A DNA stretch of 57,801 bases from Bacillota bacterium (GCA_021769035.1 JAETTP010000010.1:1-57801), one strand, 5' to 3'. Shown: positions 9,119 through 17,994, numbered from the stretch's first letter. The notes: generated from the letters alone by a model not told the origin. Numbers and translations: made by a program.

Positions 9119-9978
9119 CAGCAGCCCTGCCTTTGGCGCAAAACCTCGCCCAGCACCATCGCGCAGCTGACACTGACATTAAAGGAATTTATCTGCCCGC
9201 GCATGGGAATTTGCACCATAAAATCGCATTTTTTAGCCACCAGCGGCGGCAGACCGCGGCCCTCGCTGCCCAAAACCACGGCCAACGGCCCGCTTAAATC
9301 CGTCTGCCACAGGGTTTGCGCCCCCTCCTGGTGCGTGCCGCAAACCCAAAGCCCCTTTTGCTTCAGCTCGTCTAAAACGGTGGCAATGCTGGACACCCTA
9401 GCCACCGGCACATACTCCGCCGCCCCGGCCGCCACGCGGGCCGCCGTTTCATTTAGCGGAGCCGCGCCGTGCTTGGCAATAATTACCCCGTGCGCGCCCA
9501 CGCCCTCCACCGTGCGCAGCACCGCGCCCAGATTGTGCGGGTCTTCCACGCCGGCCAGCACCACCAGCAGCGGCGGCTCTCCCTTGGCCGCGGCGGCCGC
9601 CAAAATATCATCAACCTCAGCATAGGCAAAGGGCGCGGCCAAAGCCACCACCCCGTGATTTTCCGGGTAGACCGCCAAAGCGGAACGCTCCACCTGCAAA
9701 AAGGGCACGTGCTTTTCTCGGCAAAGCTCTCGCACCTGGCGCAAAAAGCCCGGCTCCTGCCCGGCAGCGGCCAGCACCTTGTTCAAAGTGCGGCCGGAGC
9801 GCAGGGCCTCCAGCACCGGGTTTTTGCCGCAGATAACCCCGGCCTCCCTTTCCGGCGCTTTCTCCCAGCGGCGGGCCGGCCGCCGCATCGCCTCCGGCTT
9901 CTCCACCCGGCCCATGCCCGTGCTTCTCCCACCGCTATTCTTCCTATTGAAATCGTTTTTGTCCTTTTTTTGGCTCAT
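9118..9978 (-). CDS. rlmB: SpoU-family 23S rRNA (guanosine-2'-O-)-methyltransferase RlmB-like
   Basis: SPOUT-class 2'-O-ribose methyltransferase. 286 residues: a basic, low-complexity head of about 45 residues, a substrate-binding domain starting at VICGKNPVLEAL, and the knotted SAM-binding domain. Motif 1 is LAGVEDPHNLGAVLRT, motif 2 VLGSEGRGLPP, motif 3 IPMRGQINSFNVSVSCA. RlmB and TrmH-like paralogs look alike; the N-terminal domain and GKNPV motif favour RlmB. The ATG has a GGGGAG site. Its promoter is back-to-back with that of alaS. Confidence 0.9.
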   Translation of the reverse strand: MSQKKDKNDFNRKNSGGRSTGMGRVEKPEAMRRPARRWEKAPEREAGVICGKNPVLEALRSGRTLNKVLAAAGQEPGFLRQVRELCREKHVPFLQVERSALAVYPENHGVVALAAPFAYAEVDDILAAAAAKGEPPLLVVLAGVEDPHNLGAVLRTVEGVGAHGVIIAKHGAAPLNETAARVAAGAAEYVPVARVSSIATVLDELKQKGLWVCGTHQEGAQTLWQTDLSGPLAVVLGSEGRGLPPLVAKKCDFMVQIPMRGQINSFNVSVSCAMVLGEVLRQRQGC

Positions 9979-10017
9979 TTAATCTATCCGCTCCCCAAAA
10001 ATTAAAATTTTATATAT

Positions 10018-10046
10018 ATTATAAGCTCTAAAGCCAAAAAATACAA
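10018..10046 (-). promoter_or_regulatory. Promoter for rlmB-ylmH
   Basis: On the minus strand: -35 TTGTAT (10041-10046), 17-base spacer, -10 TATAAT (10018-10023). The -35 lies in the left arm of the palindrome 10040-10062. Confidence 0.78.
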
Positions 10047-10062
10047 GACTAAAACTTGTATT
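10040..10062. repeat. 8-bp inverted repeat holding both divergent -35 boxes
   Basis: Perfect arms AATACAAG (10040-10047) and CTTGTATT (10055-10062) around a 7-base centre. Each arm contains the -35 hexamer of one promoter (rlmB on minus, alaS on plus). It could simply reflect the two facing hexamers, or be an operator covering both. Confidence 0.8.
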
Positions 10063-10084
10063 CGCATTTTGGCTGTGTTATAAT
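10056..10084 (+). promoter_or_regulatory. Promoter for alaS operon
   Basis: -35 TTGTAT (10056-10061), 17-base spacer, -10 TATAAT (10079-10084). The transcript would start near 10091, giving a leader of roughly 57 bases, too short for a T-box. Confidence 0.8.
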
Positions 10085-10106
10085 AAGTTAATACATCAAA
10101 TTTTAT

Positions 10107-10126
10107 GACAGCCGCCCGTGGCTGTC
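10107..10126 (+). other. Hairpin in the alaS leader
   Basis: 7-bp perfect stem GACAGCC / GGCTGTC with a 6-base loop, ending 8 bases before the ribosome-binding purine tract. There is no T-run after it, so it is not a terminator; it may influence translation start or mRNA stability. Confidence 0.6.
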
Positions 10127-10147
10127 AGGTAAAAGAGGAAGGAAGTT

Positions 10148-12844
10148 TTGGACAAGATGACACAAGCTAAGTACGGTAACTACACCACAGAGGCCGAAAT
10201 TCGGGAGGCCTTTCTGCGGTTTTTTGAGTCCAAAGGGCACACCCGCGTTGCCAGCTCGCCGCTGGTGCCGCACAACGACCCCACCCTGCTGTTTGTAAAC
10301 GCCGGCATGGTGCAGTTTAAGGACACCTTTTTAGGGCTGGAAAAACGCCCGTACACTCGCGCCACCACCGCGCAAAAATGCGTGCGGGCCGGCGGCAAGC
10401 ACAATGATTTAGACACCGTGGGCCGCACCGCCCGGCACCATACTTTTTTTGAAATGCTCGGCAATTTTTCCTTTGGCGATTATTTCAAAGAGGACGCTAT
10501 CAAAAACGCTTGGGAGTTTATCACCGAGGTTTTGCAGCTGCCCAAGGAGCGTCTTTACGTTACTGTTTACAAGGACGACGACGAGGCCCGCCAAATTTGG
10601 AAAAGCGTCACCGGCTTTGACGATTCCCGCATCTACGGCATGGGCGAAAAGGACAACTTCTGGGCTATGGGCGAAACCGGCCCTTGCGGCCCCTGCTCGG
10701 AGATTTTCTTTGACCGGGGCGAAAAATATACCTGCGACGCGCCGGAATGTGCCATGGGCGTGTGCGACTGCGACCGCTGGATGGAAATTTGGAACCTGGT
10801 GTTTATGCAATATGAGCGCGACGAAAGCGGCAAGCTGACCCCACTGCCCAAACCCAGCATTGACACCGGCATGGGTCTGGAGCGTATCACCTCCATTATG
10901 CAGGACGTGGACAGCAACTACGAAATTCCGGTTATGCGCCAGCTGATTGCTTATATCGAAAAACTGACCAACACCACCTACGACCCGGGCAAAGCCGGCT
11001 TCCCCTACCGGGTGATTGCCGACCATATCCGCGCCTGCACCTTTCTGATTGCCGACGGCGTAATCCCCGGCAACGACGGCCGCAACTACGTGCTGCGCCG
11101 GATTTTCCGTCGGGCCGTGCGCTATGGCACAACCCTCAACATCACCGAGCCCTTTATGCACAAAATGGTGCCGCTAGTCTGCGATTTGATGGGCGACGCC
11201 TATCCGGAAATCCGTGAGCAACAGGATTTCATCGCCAAAGTGATGTTGGCCGAGGAAGAAAAATTCCGCGAAACTATTTTGGACGGCCTAAGTATGGTTG
11301 GCAATATTATCCAAAAGATGAAAGAAAACGGCGCCAAAATCTTCTCCGGCCAGGACGCTTTCCGCCTTTACGACACCTATGGCTTCCCACTGGATTTAAC
11401 CAAGGATATTTTGGAAGAAAACAACCTGCAATTTGACGAGGCCCAGTTTGAGGCCGCTTTGGAGGAGCAGCGCAGCCGGGCCCGCGCCGCCCGCAACGTG
11501 AAAACCAATTTTGAGGATTTGCAGGCCCTCACCGCCCTGCTTACGGATATTCCGGCCACCAAATTTACCGGCTACGAGCAAACCGAGGGCCAGGCTAAGG
11601 TGCTGGCCCTGCTGGTGGGCGACCCAAAACAGCCGGTGCAGCAGCTGGTTTCCGGCCAGGACGGCTTTATCGTACTTGATGAAACGCCCTTTTACGCCGA
11701 AAGCGGCGGCCAAACCGGCGACACCGGCGTCATCAGCATGCAAGGCAACGCCGGCGAAGCCGAGTTGCTGATTAAAAACACCACCAAGCTGCCCAACGGC
11801 ATTTTCCTGCACCACTTCATCGCCCGCGGCGAGCTCAAGCTGGGTGACGTTGTGCAGACTAAAATCAATCTGGAGCAGCGGCTGGCCACCGCCCGTAACC
11901 ATTCCGCCACCCACCTGCTTCAATTTGCCCTGCGTCAAGTGCTGGGCAACCATGTACACCAGGCCGGCTCCCTGGTGACGCCGGACCGCCTGCGCTTTGA
12001 TTTTGCGCATATCGCCCCACTTTCCCCTACCGAAATGAACGTTATCGAGGGCATTGTCAACGGACTGGTTTTGCAAAACGAACCCACCCAAACAGTTACG
12101 ATGACCAAAAGCGAGGCTGAAGCCCGCGGCTTTTTGGCTTTCTTTGGCGATAAATACGGCGACGAAGTGCGCACCGTAACCATGGGCCCCTCAATGGAGC
12201 TGTGCGGCGGCACCCATGTTAAGGCCACCGGCGATATTGGCTCTTTCAAAATCATTAGCGAGGGCGGAATTGGCGCCGGTATCCGCCGTATTGAGGCCAT
12301 CACCGGCAGCGCCGTGCAAAAGTTTATGCAGGAGCATTTGGAACAGCTCTTCCGGGCTGCCGCCCTGCTGAAAACCTCCTGGCAGGGATTGGATAACAAA
12401 ATTAACGCTTTAATAGAGGAAAATAAGGAAAAAGACCGGGAAATCAAAGCGCTGCGCCAGCAGTTGAACCAACAGGCGGTCAATGATATAACCACCATGG
12501 TTAAGGAAGTAAACGGCGTTAAAGTGCTTATCGCCAAAGTACCGGCCGAGGATATGGACGCATTGCGCCGCACCCTGGACAGCACCAGGGACAAGCTGGG
12601 TGAAAACAGCGCCATTGTGCTGGCGGCGGAGGCCGAGGGCAAAGTGCTGCTGGTGGCGGCAGTCAGCAAGGACTTGCTGGCTAAAAAGCTGCACGCCGGC
12701 AACATTGTGAAAGCAGCGGCCGCGGTTTGCGGCGGCGGCGGCGGCGGCCGGCCGGATATGGCCCAGGCCGGCGGCAAGGATCCGGCCAAAATTCAGGAGG
12801 CTCTGCAAGCGGCCGGCAAGGCTATTCAAGAGCAGCTGAACTGA
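10148..12844 (+). CDS. alaS: Alanyl-tRNA synthetase
   Basis: Charges tRNA-Ala and edits mischarged Ser/Gly. 898 residues, slightly over the common 870-880. The class II catalytic core begins with [17 protein letters not shown]. The editing domain has zinc motifs HSATH (about 585-589) and CGGTH (about 685-689). The C-terminal DHHA1-type domain ends with a glycine-rich [17 protein letters not shown] keep the TTG at 10148, which has GGAAGG at proper spacing; an ATG at 10157 would remove three residues. First gene of alaS-ireB-ruvX-DUF1292, a standard Bacillota operon. Confidence 0.97.
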   Translation: MDKMTQAKYGNYTTEAEIREAFLRFFESKGHTRVASSPLVPHNDPTLLFVNAGMVQFKDTFLGLEKRPYTRATTAQKCVRAGGKHNDLDTVGRTARHHTFFEMLGNFSFGDYFKEDAIKNAWEFITEVLQLPKERLYVTVYKDDDEARQIWKSVTGFDDSRIYGMGEKDNFWAMGETGPCGPCSEIFFDRGEKYTCDAPECAMGVCDCDRWMEIWNLVFMQYERDESGKLTPLPKPSIDTGMGLERITSIMQDVDSNYEIPVMRQLIAYIEKLTNTTYDPGKAGFPYRVIADHIRACTFLIADGVIPGNDGRNYVLRRIFRRAVRYGTTLNITEPFMHKMVPLVCDLMGDAYPEIREQQDFIAKVMLAEEEKFRETILDGLSMVGNIIQKMKENGAKIFSGQDAFRLYDTYGFPLDLTKDILEENNLQFDEAQFEAALEEQRSRARAARNVKTNFEDLQALTALLTDIPATKFTGYEQTEGQAKVLALLVGDPKQPVQQLVSGQDGFIVLDETPFYAESGGQTGDTGVISMQGNAGEAELLIKNTTKLPNGIFLHHFIARGELKLGDVVQTKINLEQRLATARNHSATHLLQFALRQVLGNHVHQAGSLVTPDRLRFDFAHIAPLSPTEMNVIEGIVNGLVLQNEPTQTVTMTKSEAEARGFLAFFGDKYGDEVRTVTMGPSMELCGGTHVKATGDIGSFKIISEGGIGAGIRRIEAITGSAVQKFMQEHLEQLFRAAALLKTSWQGLDNKINALIEENKEKDREIKALRQQLNQQAVNDITTMVKEVNGVKVLIAKVPAEDMDALRRTLDSTRDKLGENSAIVLAAEAEGKVLLVAAVSKDLLAKKLHAGNIVKAAAAVCGGGGGGRPDMAQAGGKDPAKIQEALQAAGKAIQEQLN

Positions 12845-12878
12845 TTATAAATTTTTTAAGCAAAAGGAGGCGGCCACA

Positions 12879-13148
12879 ATGTCTGACAAGCTGGAAGAAA
12901 CTATGTACTTCAAAAAAAGCGACGAAGACAATTTAAACCCGCGCGACGTTTTACTCACCGTTTATGAGGCGCTGATGGAAAAAGGTTACAATCCCATCAA
13001 CCAGTTGGTTGGCTATTTCATCTCCGGCGACCCAGCCTACATCACCAGCCACAAGCAGGCCCGCAGCCTAATCCGCCGGATTGAGCGTGACGACCTGATT
13101 GAGGAACTGCTGGTTAATTATCTGCAAAATCAGGAGCCTGGCAAATGA
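12879..13148 (+). CDS. ireB: IreB-family regulatory phosphoprotein (UPF0297)
   Basis: 89 residues, matching the family throughout ([38 protein letters not shown]). In Enterococcus, IreB is phosphorylated by the PASTA kinase IreK and represses cephalosporin resistance, so a kinase of the same type encoded at the start of this window is a plausible partner (inference). AAAGGAGG lies 10 bases before the ATG. It overlaps ruvX by 4 bases. Confidence 0.95.
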   Translation: MSDKLEETMYFKKSDEDNLNPRDVLLTVYEALMEKGYNPINQLVGYFISGDPAYITSHKQARSLIRRIERDDLIEELLVNYLQNQEPGK

Positions 13149-13564
13149 GGCTGCTGGCATTGGACTTTGGTAGCGTCAATATCGGTGTGGCCGTCAGCGA
13201 CCCTCTGGGCCTGACCGCGCAAGGGGTGGGCTCCATTCGCCGCCGCAGCCACGCGCAGGATATGGCGGAGTTGCAAGCGCTGGTTGAGCAATATCAACCG
13301 CAAGCCTTTGTGCTTGGCTTGCCCCTGAATATGGACGGCAGCCGCGGCCCGGCTGTGGACCGCGTGCAATCTTTCGGCAGCCTGCTGAAGCAGCAGTTCG
13401 GCTTGCCCGTTTACTATCAGGACGAACGCCTGACCACCGTGGCCGCCCAGAAAACCTTGCTCGCCAACGACACCAGCCGCCAAAAACGCCGCCAAGTGGT
13501 GGATAAGCTGGCGGCCACCCTGATTCTTTCCACCTATCTGGAAAATCCCAATAATATTAAGTGA
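13145..13564 (+). CDS. ruvX: Putative Holliday junction resolvase RuvX/YqgF
   Basis: 139-residue RNase H-fold nuclease; homologs take part in pre-16S rRNA 5'-end processing and may resolve Holliday junctions. Catalytic acidic residues fit [16 protein letters not shown] at the N-terminus, LGLPLNMDG in the middle and [10 protein letters not shown] further on. Start ATG overlaps the ireB stop (ATGA), and the gene is followed closely by the DUF1292 gene, the conserved family order. Confidence 0.95.
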   Translation: MRLLALDFGSVNIGVAVSDPLGLTAQGVGSIRRRSHAQDMAELQALVEQYQPQAFVLGLPLNMDGSRGPAVDRVQSFGSLLKQQFGLPVYYQDERLTTVAAQKTLLANDTSRQKRRQVVDKLAATLILSTYLENPNNIK

Positions 13565-13575
13565 GGCTAATAAAT

Positions 13576-13869
13576 ATGACCCAAAATGAGCTGAATAATG
13601 AAAACATCATCACCCTGCTGGATGATGATGATAACCCGATTGATTTTGAAATAATCGAAATGCTGGAAATCGGCGGCAAACGCTATGCCTTTTTGTTGCC
13701 GCTGAATGACGAAAACGCCGACACCGAGGCCGAAGAGGACGAAGCGGTGATTTTCCGCATTGACCCCGGCGAGGACGGCGAGGAAATTTTCGCCTACATT
13801 GAGGACGACGCCGAATGGGAAATGGTTGTGGACACTTACAACGATATGCTATTTGATGAGGACGAATAA
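13576..13869 (+). CDS. DUF1292 protein (YrzB type)
   Basis: 97 residues, very acidic, with the DUF1292 pattern ITLLDDDDNPIDFEIIEML and YAFLLPLNDE. Function unknown; it almost always follows ireB and ruvX. I use the ATG at 13576, which has GAGG about 10 bases upstream and begins the family-typical MTQNE; an in-frame GTG at 13561 overlaps the ruvX stop and would add five residues. The acidic C-terminus ends at a long hairpin. Confidence 0.92.
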   Translation: MTQNELNNENIITLLDDDDNPIDFEIIEMLEIGGKRYAFLLPLNDENADTEAEEDEAVIFRIDPGEDGEEIFAYIEDDAEWEMVVDTYNDMLFDEDE

Positions 13870-13874
13870 GCAGC

Positions 13875-13921
13875 GATACAAAGCAAGGGGCGGCATAAAA
13901 TGCCGCCCCTTGCTTTGTATC
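13875..13921. terminator. 21-bp perfect hairpin between convergent genes
   Basis: Arms 13875-13895 and 13901-13921 pair without mismatch around a 5-base loop (TAAAA). It sits 5 bases after the DUF1292 stop and touches the stop codon of the convergent gene at 13922. Neither strand has a clear T-run, so it is a terminator by position and strength rather than by the full rule. Confidence 0.7.
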
Positions 13922-14896
13922 TTACTTGCCCACTCCCATTTCCCAAAGCTCATCAATATGATTGTTTACCCACTTCATACCGTCGGCCAGCCAATCCTGC
14001 CGCTCCTTAGGTTTCGCGTTGGGGTTGTCCAAAAAAGGCTGAAACATCAGCAGCTGAGCAGGCGGAGCCTCAAAAATTTTATTAAGAAGATCCAAATCCG
14101 CCGGATAACGGAACCAAAGAGAACAGTCCGGGTTGGTATGCTCCCGCCGCCACTCGGCAAAACCGACAAGAAAATTCTTATACTTTGGCATTGCCAATGC
14201 CTGGAAATCCTCCGCCGGCAGCAAAAGCTGCGCCAGGCAGTAAAGCCCGTGCGCATAGGTGCAAAAGGGGCGCACCCCCAGCACATATTTTTTATCCCGA
14301 AGATAGCCCTTGCAGACAGCCAGCAAATCCTCGCCGCCCTTTTCCAGATCGCCGCGCGCCAAATCCAGCAGGAAGTTCACCACAGCCTTTTCCAAGATAG
14401 TGGTTTTTTTACGCGCCACAAACTGCTCCGCCTCCGGCATTGCCCATTCCAGCACAGCTTCATCCTTATGCCACAGCCCCAGCAGCAAATGCGCCGCCAC
14501 AGGAAAAAACAAGTCATCACTGTTCTTCACATTGAGCAGCTCTAATGGCAAAAGGCGCTCCATAAACTGCACATTCCCGCAAATAAAGCACTCCAGCATA
14601 CAGTAAAAGTTTTTTTCGTAGGTGTAACCGCCGTAAATTACGGGCAGCATATCAAGCTTGCCCCGCTGGTTGATTATCCTGCACAGGCCGGCCCAATCGG
14701 CCCTTTGGATGCACTCCTCCATCCAGGCCGTCCAATCCTGCGGCTCCGGCGCCATTGAGGAAACACTCATAAAATAGTTGCTATACAAATGCCGCAGCCT
14801 TTCCTTGGCCTCAGGCTCCTTACCATTATAGGTAAACTTGGCCATAACCTTTTGGTATTTTTCCCTGATAAACTGTGGATAATCCTGCAAATCCAT
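13922..14896 (-). CDS. Unrecognised soluble, mostly helical protein
   Basis: 324 residues, no signal peptide or membrane segment. I do not recognise the family. It is rich in Trp, Leu, Phe and charged residues, with regions such as RIINQRGKLDMLPVIYGG and YAHGLYCLAQLLLP, suggesting an all-alpha repeat-like fold. The overall look is a little like bacterial immunity proteins of the Imm49 kind, but that is a weak impression. The ATG at 14896 has a GGAG site. It follows the MBL hydrolase gene region as the last gene on this minus-strand stretch; no toxin gene is adjacent. Confidence 0.8.
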   Translation of the reverse strand: MDLQDYPQFIREKYQKVMAKFTYNGKEPEAKERLRHLYSNYFMSVSSMAPEPQDWTAWMEECIQRADWAGLCRIINQRGKLDMLPVIYGGYTYEKNFYCMLECFICGNVQFMERLLPLELLNVKNSDDLFFPVAAHLLLGLWHKDEAVLEWAMPEAEQFVARKKTTILEKAVVNFLLDLARGDLEKGGEDLLAVCKGYLRDKKYVLGVRPFCTYAHGLYCLAQLLLPAEDFQALAMPKYKNFLVGFAEWRREHTNPDCSLWFRYPADLDLLNKIFEAPPAQLLMFQPFLDNPNAKPKERQDWLADGMKWVNNHIDELWEMGVGK

Positions 14897-14916
14897 ATTT
14901 TTACTCCAATATTAAT

Positions 14917-15795
14917 TTATATCGCCCGCCAAATCAGCAAATTATCCTGAAATTCCGGCTCCACCTTGCCCTCGTCCCGCAGCCAGGCCAAATAGGAGCG
15001 CACTGTGCTGCCCACCAGCACATATTGCTCCATATTCATCGTGAGCTTGTAAGCGGCAAAAAGCCGCTGCAAAATTTGCTCCGGGGTTGCCGGCTCCCGG
15101 CAAAGATCCAAAATGCAATCCGCCACTTCCAGCACCTTGGCCCGATTGTAACGCGCCAGCTCGCCCAGATCCGGGCCGGCCTCCGCATGGGCCGGCACAA
15201 AAATTTTGGCCTGCATTTTCTCCACCTTTTTCAGGGTCTGCAAGTAAGCCGCCACATCATAAATAAAGGAAACCGCGTATTTATCCAGGGTTTCCCGGCT
15301 GCTCAGGCAGTCCGCCAAAAACACGGTGTCGTCCGGCGTGCGAAAACCCACCATCTCAAAAAAATGGCCGGGCAGCGGCACCAGCTGCACCTCCGCCGGA
15401 AATTCCGGCGCCGTGAAAGGCGTTACCTCGCTGGGCTTAGCCAGCAAAAACTTATGCCGCAAATCCTTAAAAGGATAGCCGCCATACAAAAAAGACGGCT
15501 CCAAAATCGGCTGAGCCGTAAAAGCCGCTTCAATGCCGCCGGCAAAAACCCGGCAGCCGGTGTGTGCCTGCAAATATTGATTGCCGCCAATATGGTCGGC
15601 GTTGGAATGAGTGTTCAAAATGCCCAGCAAACGCCAGCCGTTTTTGTCCAAAAGCTGCCGCACCTTGCGGCCGGCCTCCTTATCGTTGCCGCTGTCAATC
15701 AAATAAACATCACACTCCCCGGCCAGGTAAACCCCTATCTTGGCCGGGCAGTTGATGTAATATGTACATTCATTAACCTGCACTAATTCATACAT
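14917..15795 (-). CDS. Metallo-beta-lactamase-fold hydrolase
   Basis: 292 residues. The metal motif is THSNADHIGG, where the first histidine pair of the usual HxHxDH appears as HSNADH; other ligands fit LPGHFFEMVG, FLADCLSSRET and VPAHAEAG. The Asn in place of the second His suggests altered or single-metal chemistry. A C-terminal helical region resembles the winged-helix-like tail of many such hydrolases. Substrate unknown. GAGGAA precedes the ATG; the gap to the nusB stop is 6 bases. Confidence 0.88.
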   Translation of the reverse strand: MYELVQVNECTYYINCPAKIGVYLAGECDVYLIDSGNDKEAGRKVRQLLDKNGWRLLGILNTHSNADHIGGNQYLQAHTGCRVFAGGIEAAFTAQPILEPSFLYGGYPFKDLRHKFLLAKPSEVTPFTAPEFPAEVQLVPLPGHFFEMVGFRTPDDTVFLADCLSSRETLDKYAVSFIYDVAAYLQTLKKVEKMQAKIFVPAHAEAGPDLGELARYNRAKVLEVADCILDLCREPATPEQILQRLFAAYKLTMNMEQYVLVGSTVRSYLAWLRDEGKVEPEFQDNLLIWRAI

Positions 15796-15801
15796 TGCCG
15801 T

Positions 15802-16500
15802 TTATTCCTCATCAGGCTCCGGCAAAATGCGGTCGGCCTCCGTGATGTCCGCCTTGCGGATTTTGCGGAAACCCACCGGGGCCTCCGCCATCGGCTGGCT
15901 GGTATATTTGACCACTTTTTTGGCCGCCTTTTTGCGAGAAGCTTCCCGCTCCTCCGCCAGGGCTTTTTCCGCCCAGGCTTGCTCCGCCACGCGGGCTGCG
16001 TCCGCCGCCGCGGCCGCCTTGGCGGCCTCGGTCTGCTGCAAACGCTCCTCTGCCTGGCGCATTTGCGCCTCATCCAACTGATATTCCGCACCTTTCTCCG
16101 GGGAAAGCACCACATGCACAAACTTGTCCAGCACTGCATTAACAAAACTAGGCGAATCATCCGTGCCAAAAGTGCGCGCCAATTCAATGGCCTCATCAAT
16201 CACGATGGGCGGCGGGTTCTCCGGCAGATATTTAAGCTCATACATTGCCAAATGTAGCAGCAGCCTGTCCACCGAGCACAAACGCTCATATTGCCAACCC
16301 TTAGCCAGCCTGCGGATATACTGTTCCGTTTCAAAATGCTTCTGCCAAGCGCCCCTAGCCAGCTCCACTGCAAAAGCCTCCGCCTTTGCCGGCAGCTGGG
16401 CATCGGCCAAGGTGTTTTCTGCCAGCGGCCAATCATTTGCGCCCTCCATCAGCTGAAACAGCATTTGAAAAGCCGTTTCCCGTGCCTTATGCCTGCTCAA
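15802..16500 (-). CDS. nusB: Transcription antitermination factor NusB with long C-terminal extension
   Basis: NusB binds boxA RNA with NusE/S10 and promotes rRNA antitermination. Residues 1-135 form the NusB domain (SRHKARETAFQMLFQL, YLPENPPPIVIDEAIELAR, FGTDDSPSFVNAVLDKF). The remaining 95 or so residues are an added tail: an Ala/Glu/Arg coiled-coil stretch, then a basic segment with KKAAKKVVKY. Usual NusB is 130-160 residues, so this one is unusually long at 232. The TTG start at 16500 has AAGGAGG 9 bases upstream. Neighbours asp23, amaP and DUF2273 are a common clostridial context. Confidence 0.94.
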   Translation of the reverse strand: MSRHKARETAFQMLFQLMEGANDWPLAENTLADAQLPAKAEAFAVELARGAWQKHFETEQYIRRLAKGWQYERLCSVDRLLLHLAMYELKYLPENPPPIVIDEAIELARTFGTDDSPSFVNAVLDKFVHVVLSPEKGAEYQLDEAQMRQAEERLQQTEAAKAAAAADAARVAEQAWAEKALAEEREASRKKAAKKVVKYTSQPMAEAPVGFRKIRKADITEADRILPEPDEE

Positions 16501-16514
16501 GAAACCTATCCTCC

Positions 16515-16748
16515 TTATTTTCTCCGTCTATTATGCCAACGGTCTTTAATGGCCTGAAAATCTGGGCCCTCGCCGGCATCCACCTTAACGCCGATATAAA
16601 CCCCGGCCGCAACGCACAGGGCCACCACAAAAGTCCGCCAGAAGCCAAAGGCGGCAAAAGACAAGCCCAACAAAACGCCAAACAACAAGCCCAAGGCAGT
16701 TGCCGGGTGTTTGTAATAAAACTCCTTGCACCATTCAACAAAATTCAT
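16515..16748 (-). CDS. DUF2273 small membrane protein
   Basis: 77 residues with two close membrane helices (about 17-34 and 36-52) and a basic tail ending RRRK. DUF2273 genes travel with amaP and asp23 and are thought to belong to the same envelope-stress membrane assembly. TAGGGAGG precedes the ATG. Confidence 0.9.
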   Translation of the reverse strand: MNFVEWCKEFYYKHPATALGLLFGVLLGLSFAAFGFWRTFVVALCVAAGVYIGVKVDAGEGPDFQAIKDRWHNRRRK

Positions 16749-16784
16749 TGCTAATTGCCTCCCTATTTCGCTTCTGCACCGGGC

Positions 16785-17381
16785 TTAAATTTCCGCATCC
16801 TTGTTTTCATCCAGGTTGATATTTGAAGCGGCCGCTTTAGGCGCAGTTGACACCACATCGGACACCACAACCTTAACCGAACCCACTTTCAGGCCAACCA
16901 TATCCTCCAGTTGAGCCTTAACAGCCTGGCGCATAGCGGCAGCCAACTGCGGAATATTAGCCTCCGCCGCAGCCACCACCTTCAACATAACCTGCACGCC
17001 GTCTGAACCCTGGCTGATTCTGGTTTCCAAATCCTGCACCGCCGGAAAACTGTTTTTCAGCTGCTGAATAATACAATCCACCGCCGCAGCGCTAATTTGC
17101 ACATTATCCGCGGCCTCTCCCACCATAATCACATTCTGGGCCGGCGATTCCTTGCGACGGCCAGAGGAATTAAACACCACGCCAAACAGCAGCAAAATGG
17201 CAAAAAGCAGCAGGCAGGCCGAGCCAATCAGCGTCAGCCAGCGATTTTGCGTCATCAACGTGGCCGCCCAGTTGACATAATGCAGCAAATTGGCGTCGTA
17301 GCAAGCCCAAATTCCCCCCAAGCCCAGCGCAGCCAGGCACAAAGTGAATATAAACAGAAAAAATTTCTCTAAAAATCGCAT
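16785..17381 (-). CDS. amaP: Alkaline shock response membrane anchor protein AmaP
   Basis: 198 residues: two membrane helices (about 5-27 and 45-68) then an Asp23-like cytoplasmic domain (VQISAAAVDCIIQQL, VGLKVGSVKVVVSDV). AmaP anchors Asp23 at the membrane in Staphylococcus. I start at the ATG at 17381, preceded by GAGGGTGATAGG; an earlier in-frame start would only add residues without a ribosome site. It lies between asp23 and DUF2273. Confidence 0.88.
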   Translation of the reverse strand: MRFLEKFFLFIFTLCLAALGLGGIWACYDANLLHYVNWAATLMTQNRWLTLIGSACLLLFAILLLFGVVFNSSGRRKESPAQNVIMVGEAADNVQISAAAVDCIIQQLKNSFPAVQDLETRISQGSDGVQVMLKVVAAAEANIPQLAAAMRQAVKAQLEDMVGLKVGSVKVVVSDVVSTAPKAAASNINLDENKDAEI

Positions 17382-17486
17382 CCTATCACCCTCAATCACG
17401 CAGGCATTTTGCCACAGCGGCAAAGCCCGCGTTCATTGCTCCTCCATCAAAAATCCTATTTAATTTTAGTCGCGCCAAACCAGCAA

Positions 17487-17515
17487 AGGGCTATGGCCCA
17501 CAGACCAATAGCCCT
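17487..17515 (-). terminator. Hairpin downstream of asp23
   Basis: Arms pair as AGGGCTAT / ATAGCCCT plus a GG/CC step across one bulged base. On the minus strand it is followed by only a short T-rich stretch, so it may be a leaky terminator that lowers amaP-nusB expression relative to asp23. The rest of the 196-base gap (17382-17577) shows nothing else I can name. Confidence 0.5.
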
Positions 17516-17577
17516 AGCAGCATTTACGCCCCAAACAAACGGTGGCATAATTTTGTCCAAGACAATCAGACAATCGC

Positions 17578-17994
17578 CTATTCCTCTGTGTTGATTGTTG
17601 TTTCAGCTTCCGCGGAAGCTTCTTCAACAAACTGCACGCCTGTAACATGTACGTTCACGGTTGTTACATTCAGGCCGGTCATATCACCCACAGCCGAGGA
17701 AACTGCCAACTGAATGTTGCCGGCCACCTCAGGAATTTTGCGGCCGTACTCAACAATAATGCTGATGTCCAGAGCCACGTCGTTGTCGGTGATTTCCACC
17801 TTAACGCCTTTGGTCAGCTGCTTTTTGCCCAGCATCTGGGAAAGGCCGCTCACCATATTGCCGCTCATCCCGGCCACGCCCTCAATCTCCGAAGCCGCAA
17901 TGCCAGCAATCGTTGCCACAACATCATTTGCAATCTTGACAGTATTTGTATCCTCTTGATTTTGAACCTCAACCTCCAAAACCTGTTCATCCAT
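17578..17994 (-). CDS. Asp23/Gls24 family envelope stress response protein
   Basis: 138 residues. Asp23-type core: VKIANDVVATIAGIAASEIE, GVKVEITDNDVALDISIIV and VNVHVTGVQF. These abundant proteins sit at the inner face of the membrane through AmaP. The ATG at 17994 has AGGAGGTG 7 bases upstream; the two codons GTG-like additions upstream to 18003 are unlikely. A strong promoter lies immediately before it. Confidence 0.93.
   Translation of the reverse strand: MDEQVLEVEVQNQEDTNTVKIANDVVATIAGIAASEIEGVAGMSGNMVSGLSQMLGKKQLTKGVKVEITDNDVALDISIIVEYGRKIPEVAGNIQLAVSSAVGDMTGLNVTTVNVHVTGVQFVEEASAEAETTINTEE

Noticed and set aside
11935-12789. 284-residue minus-strand open frame
   Set aside because: Antisense to the C-terminal part of alaS, rich in Ser/Ala/Pro with no motif.
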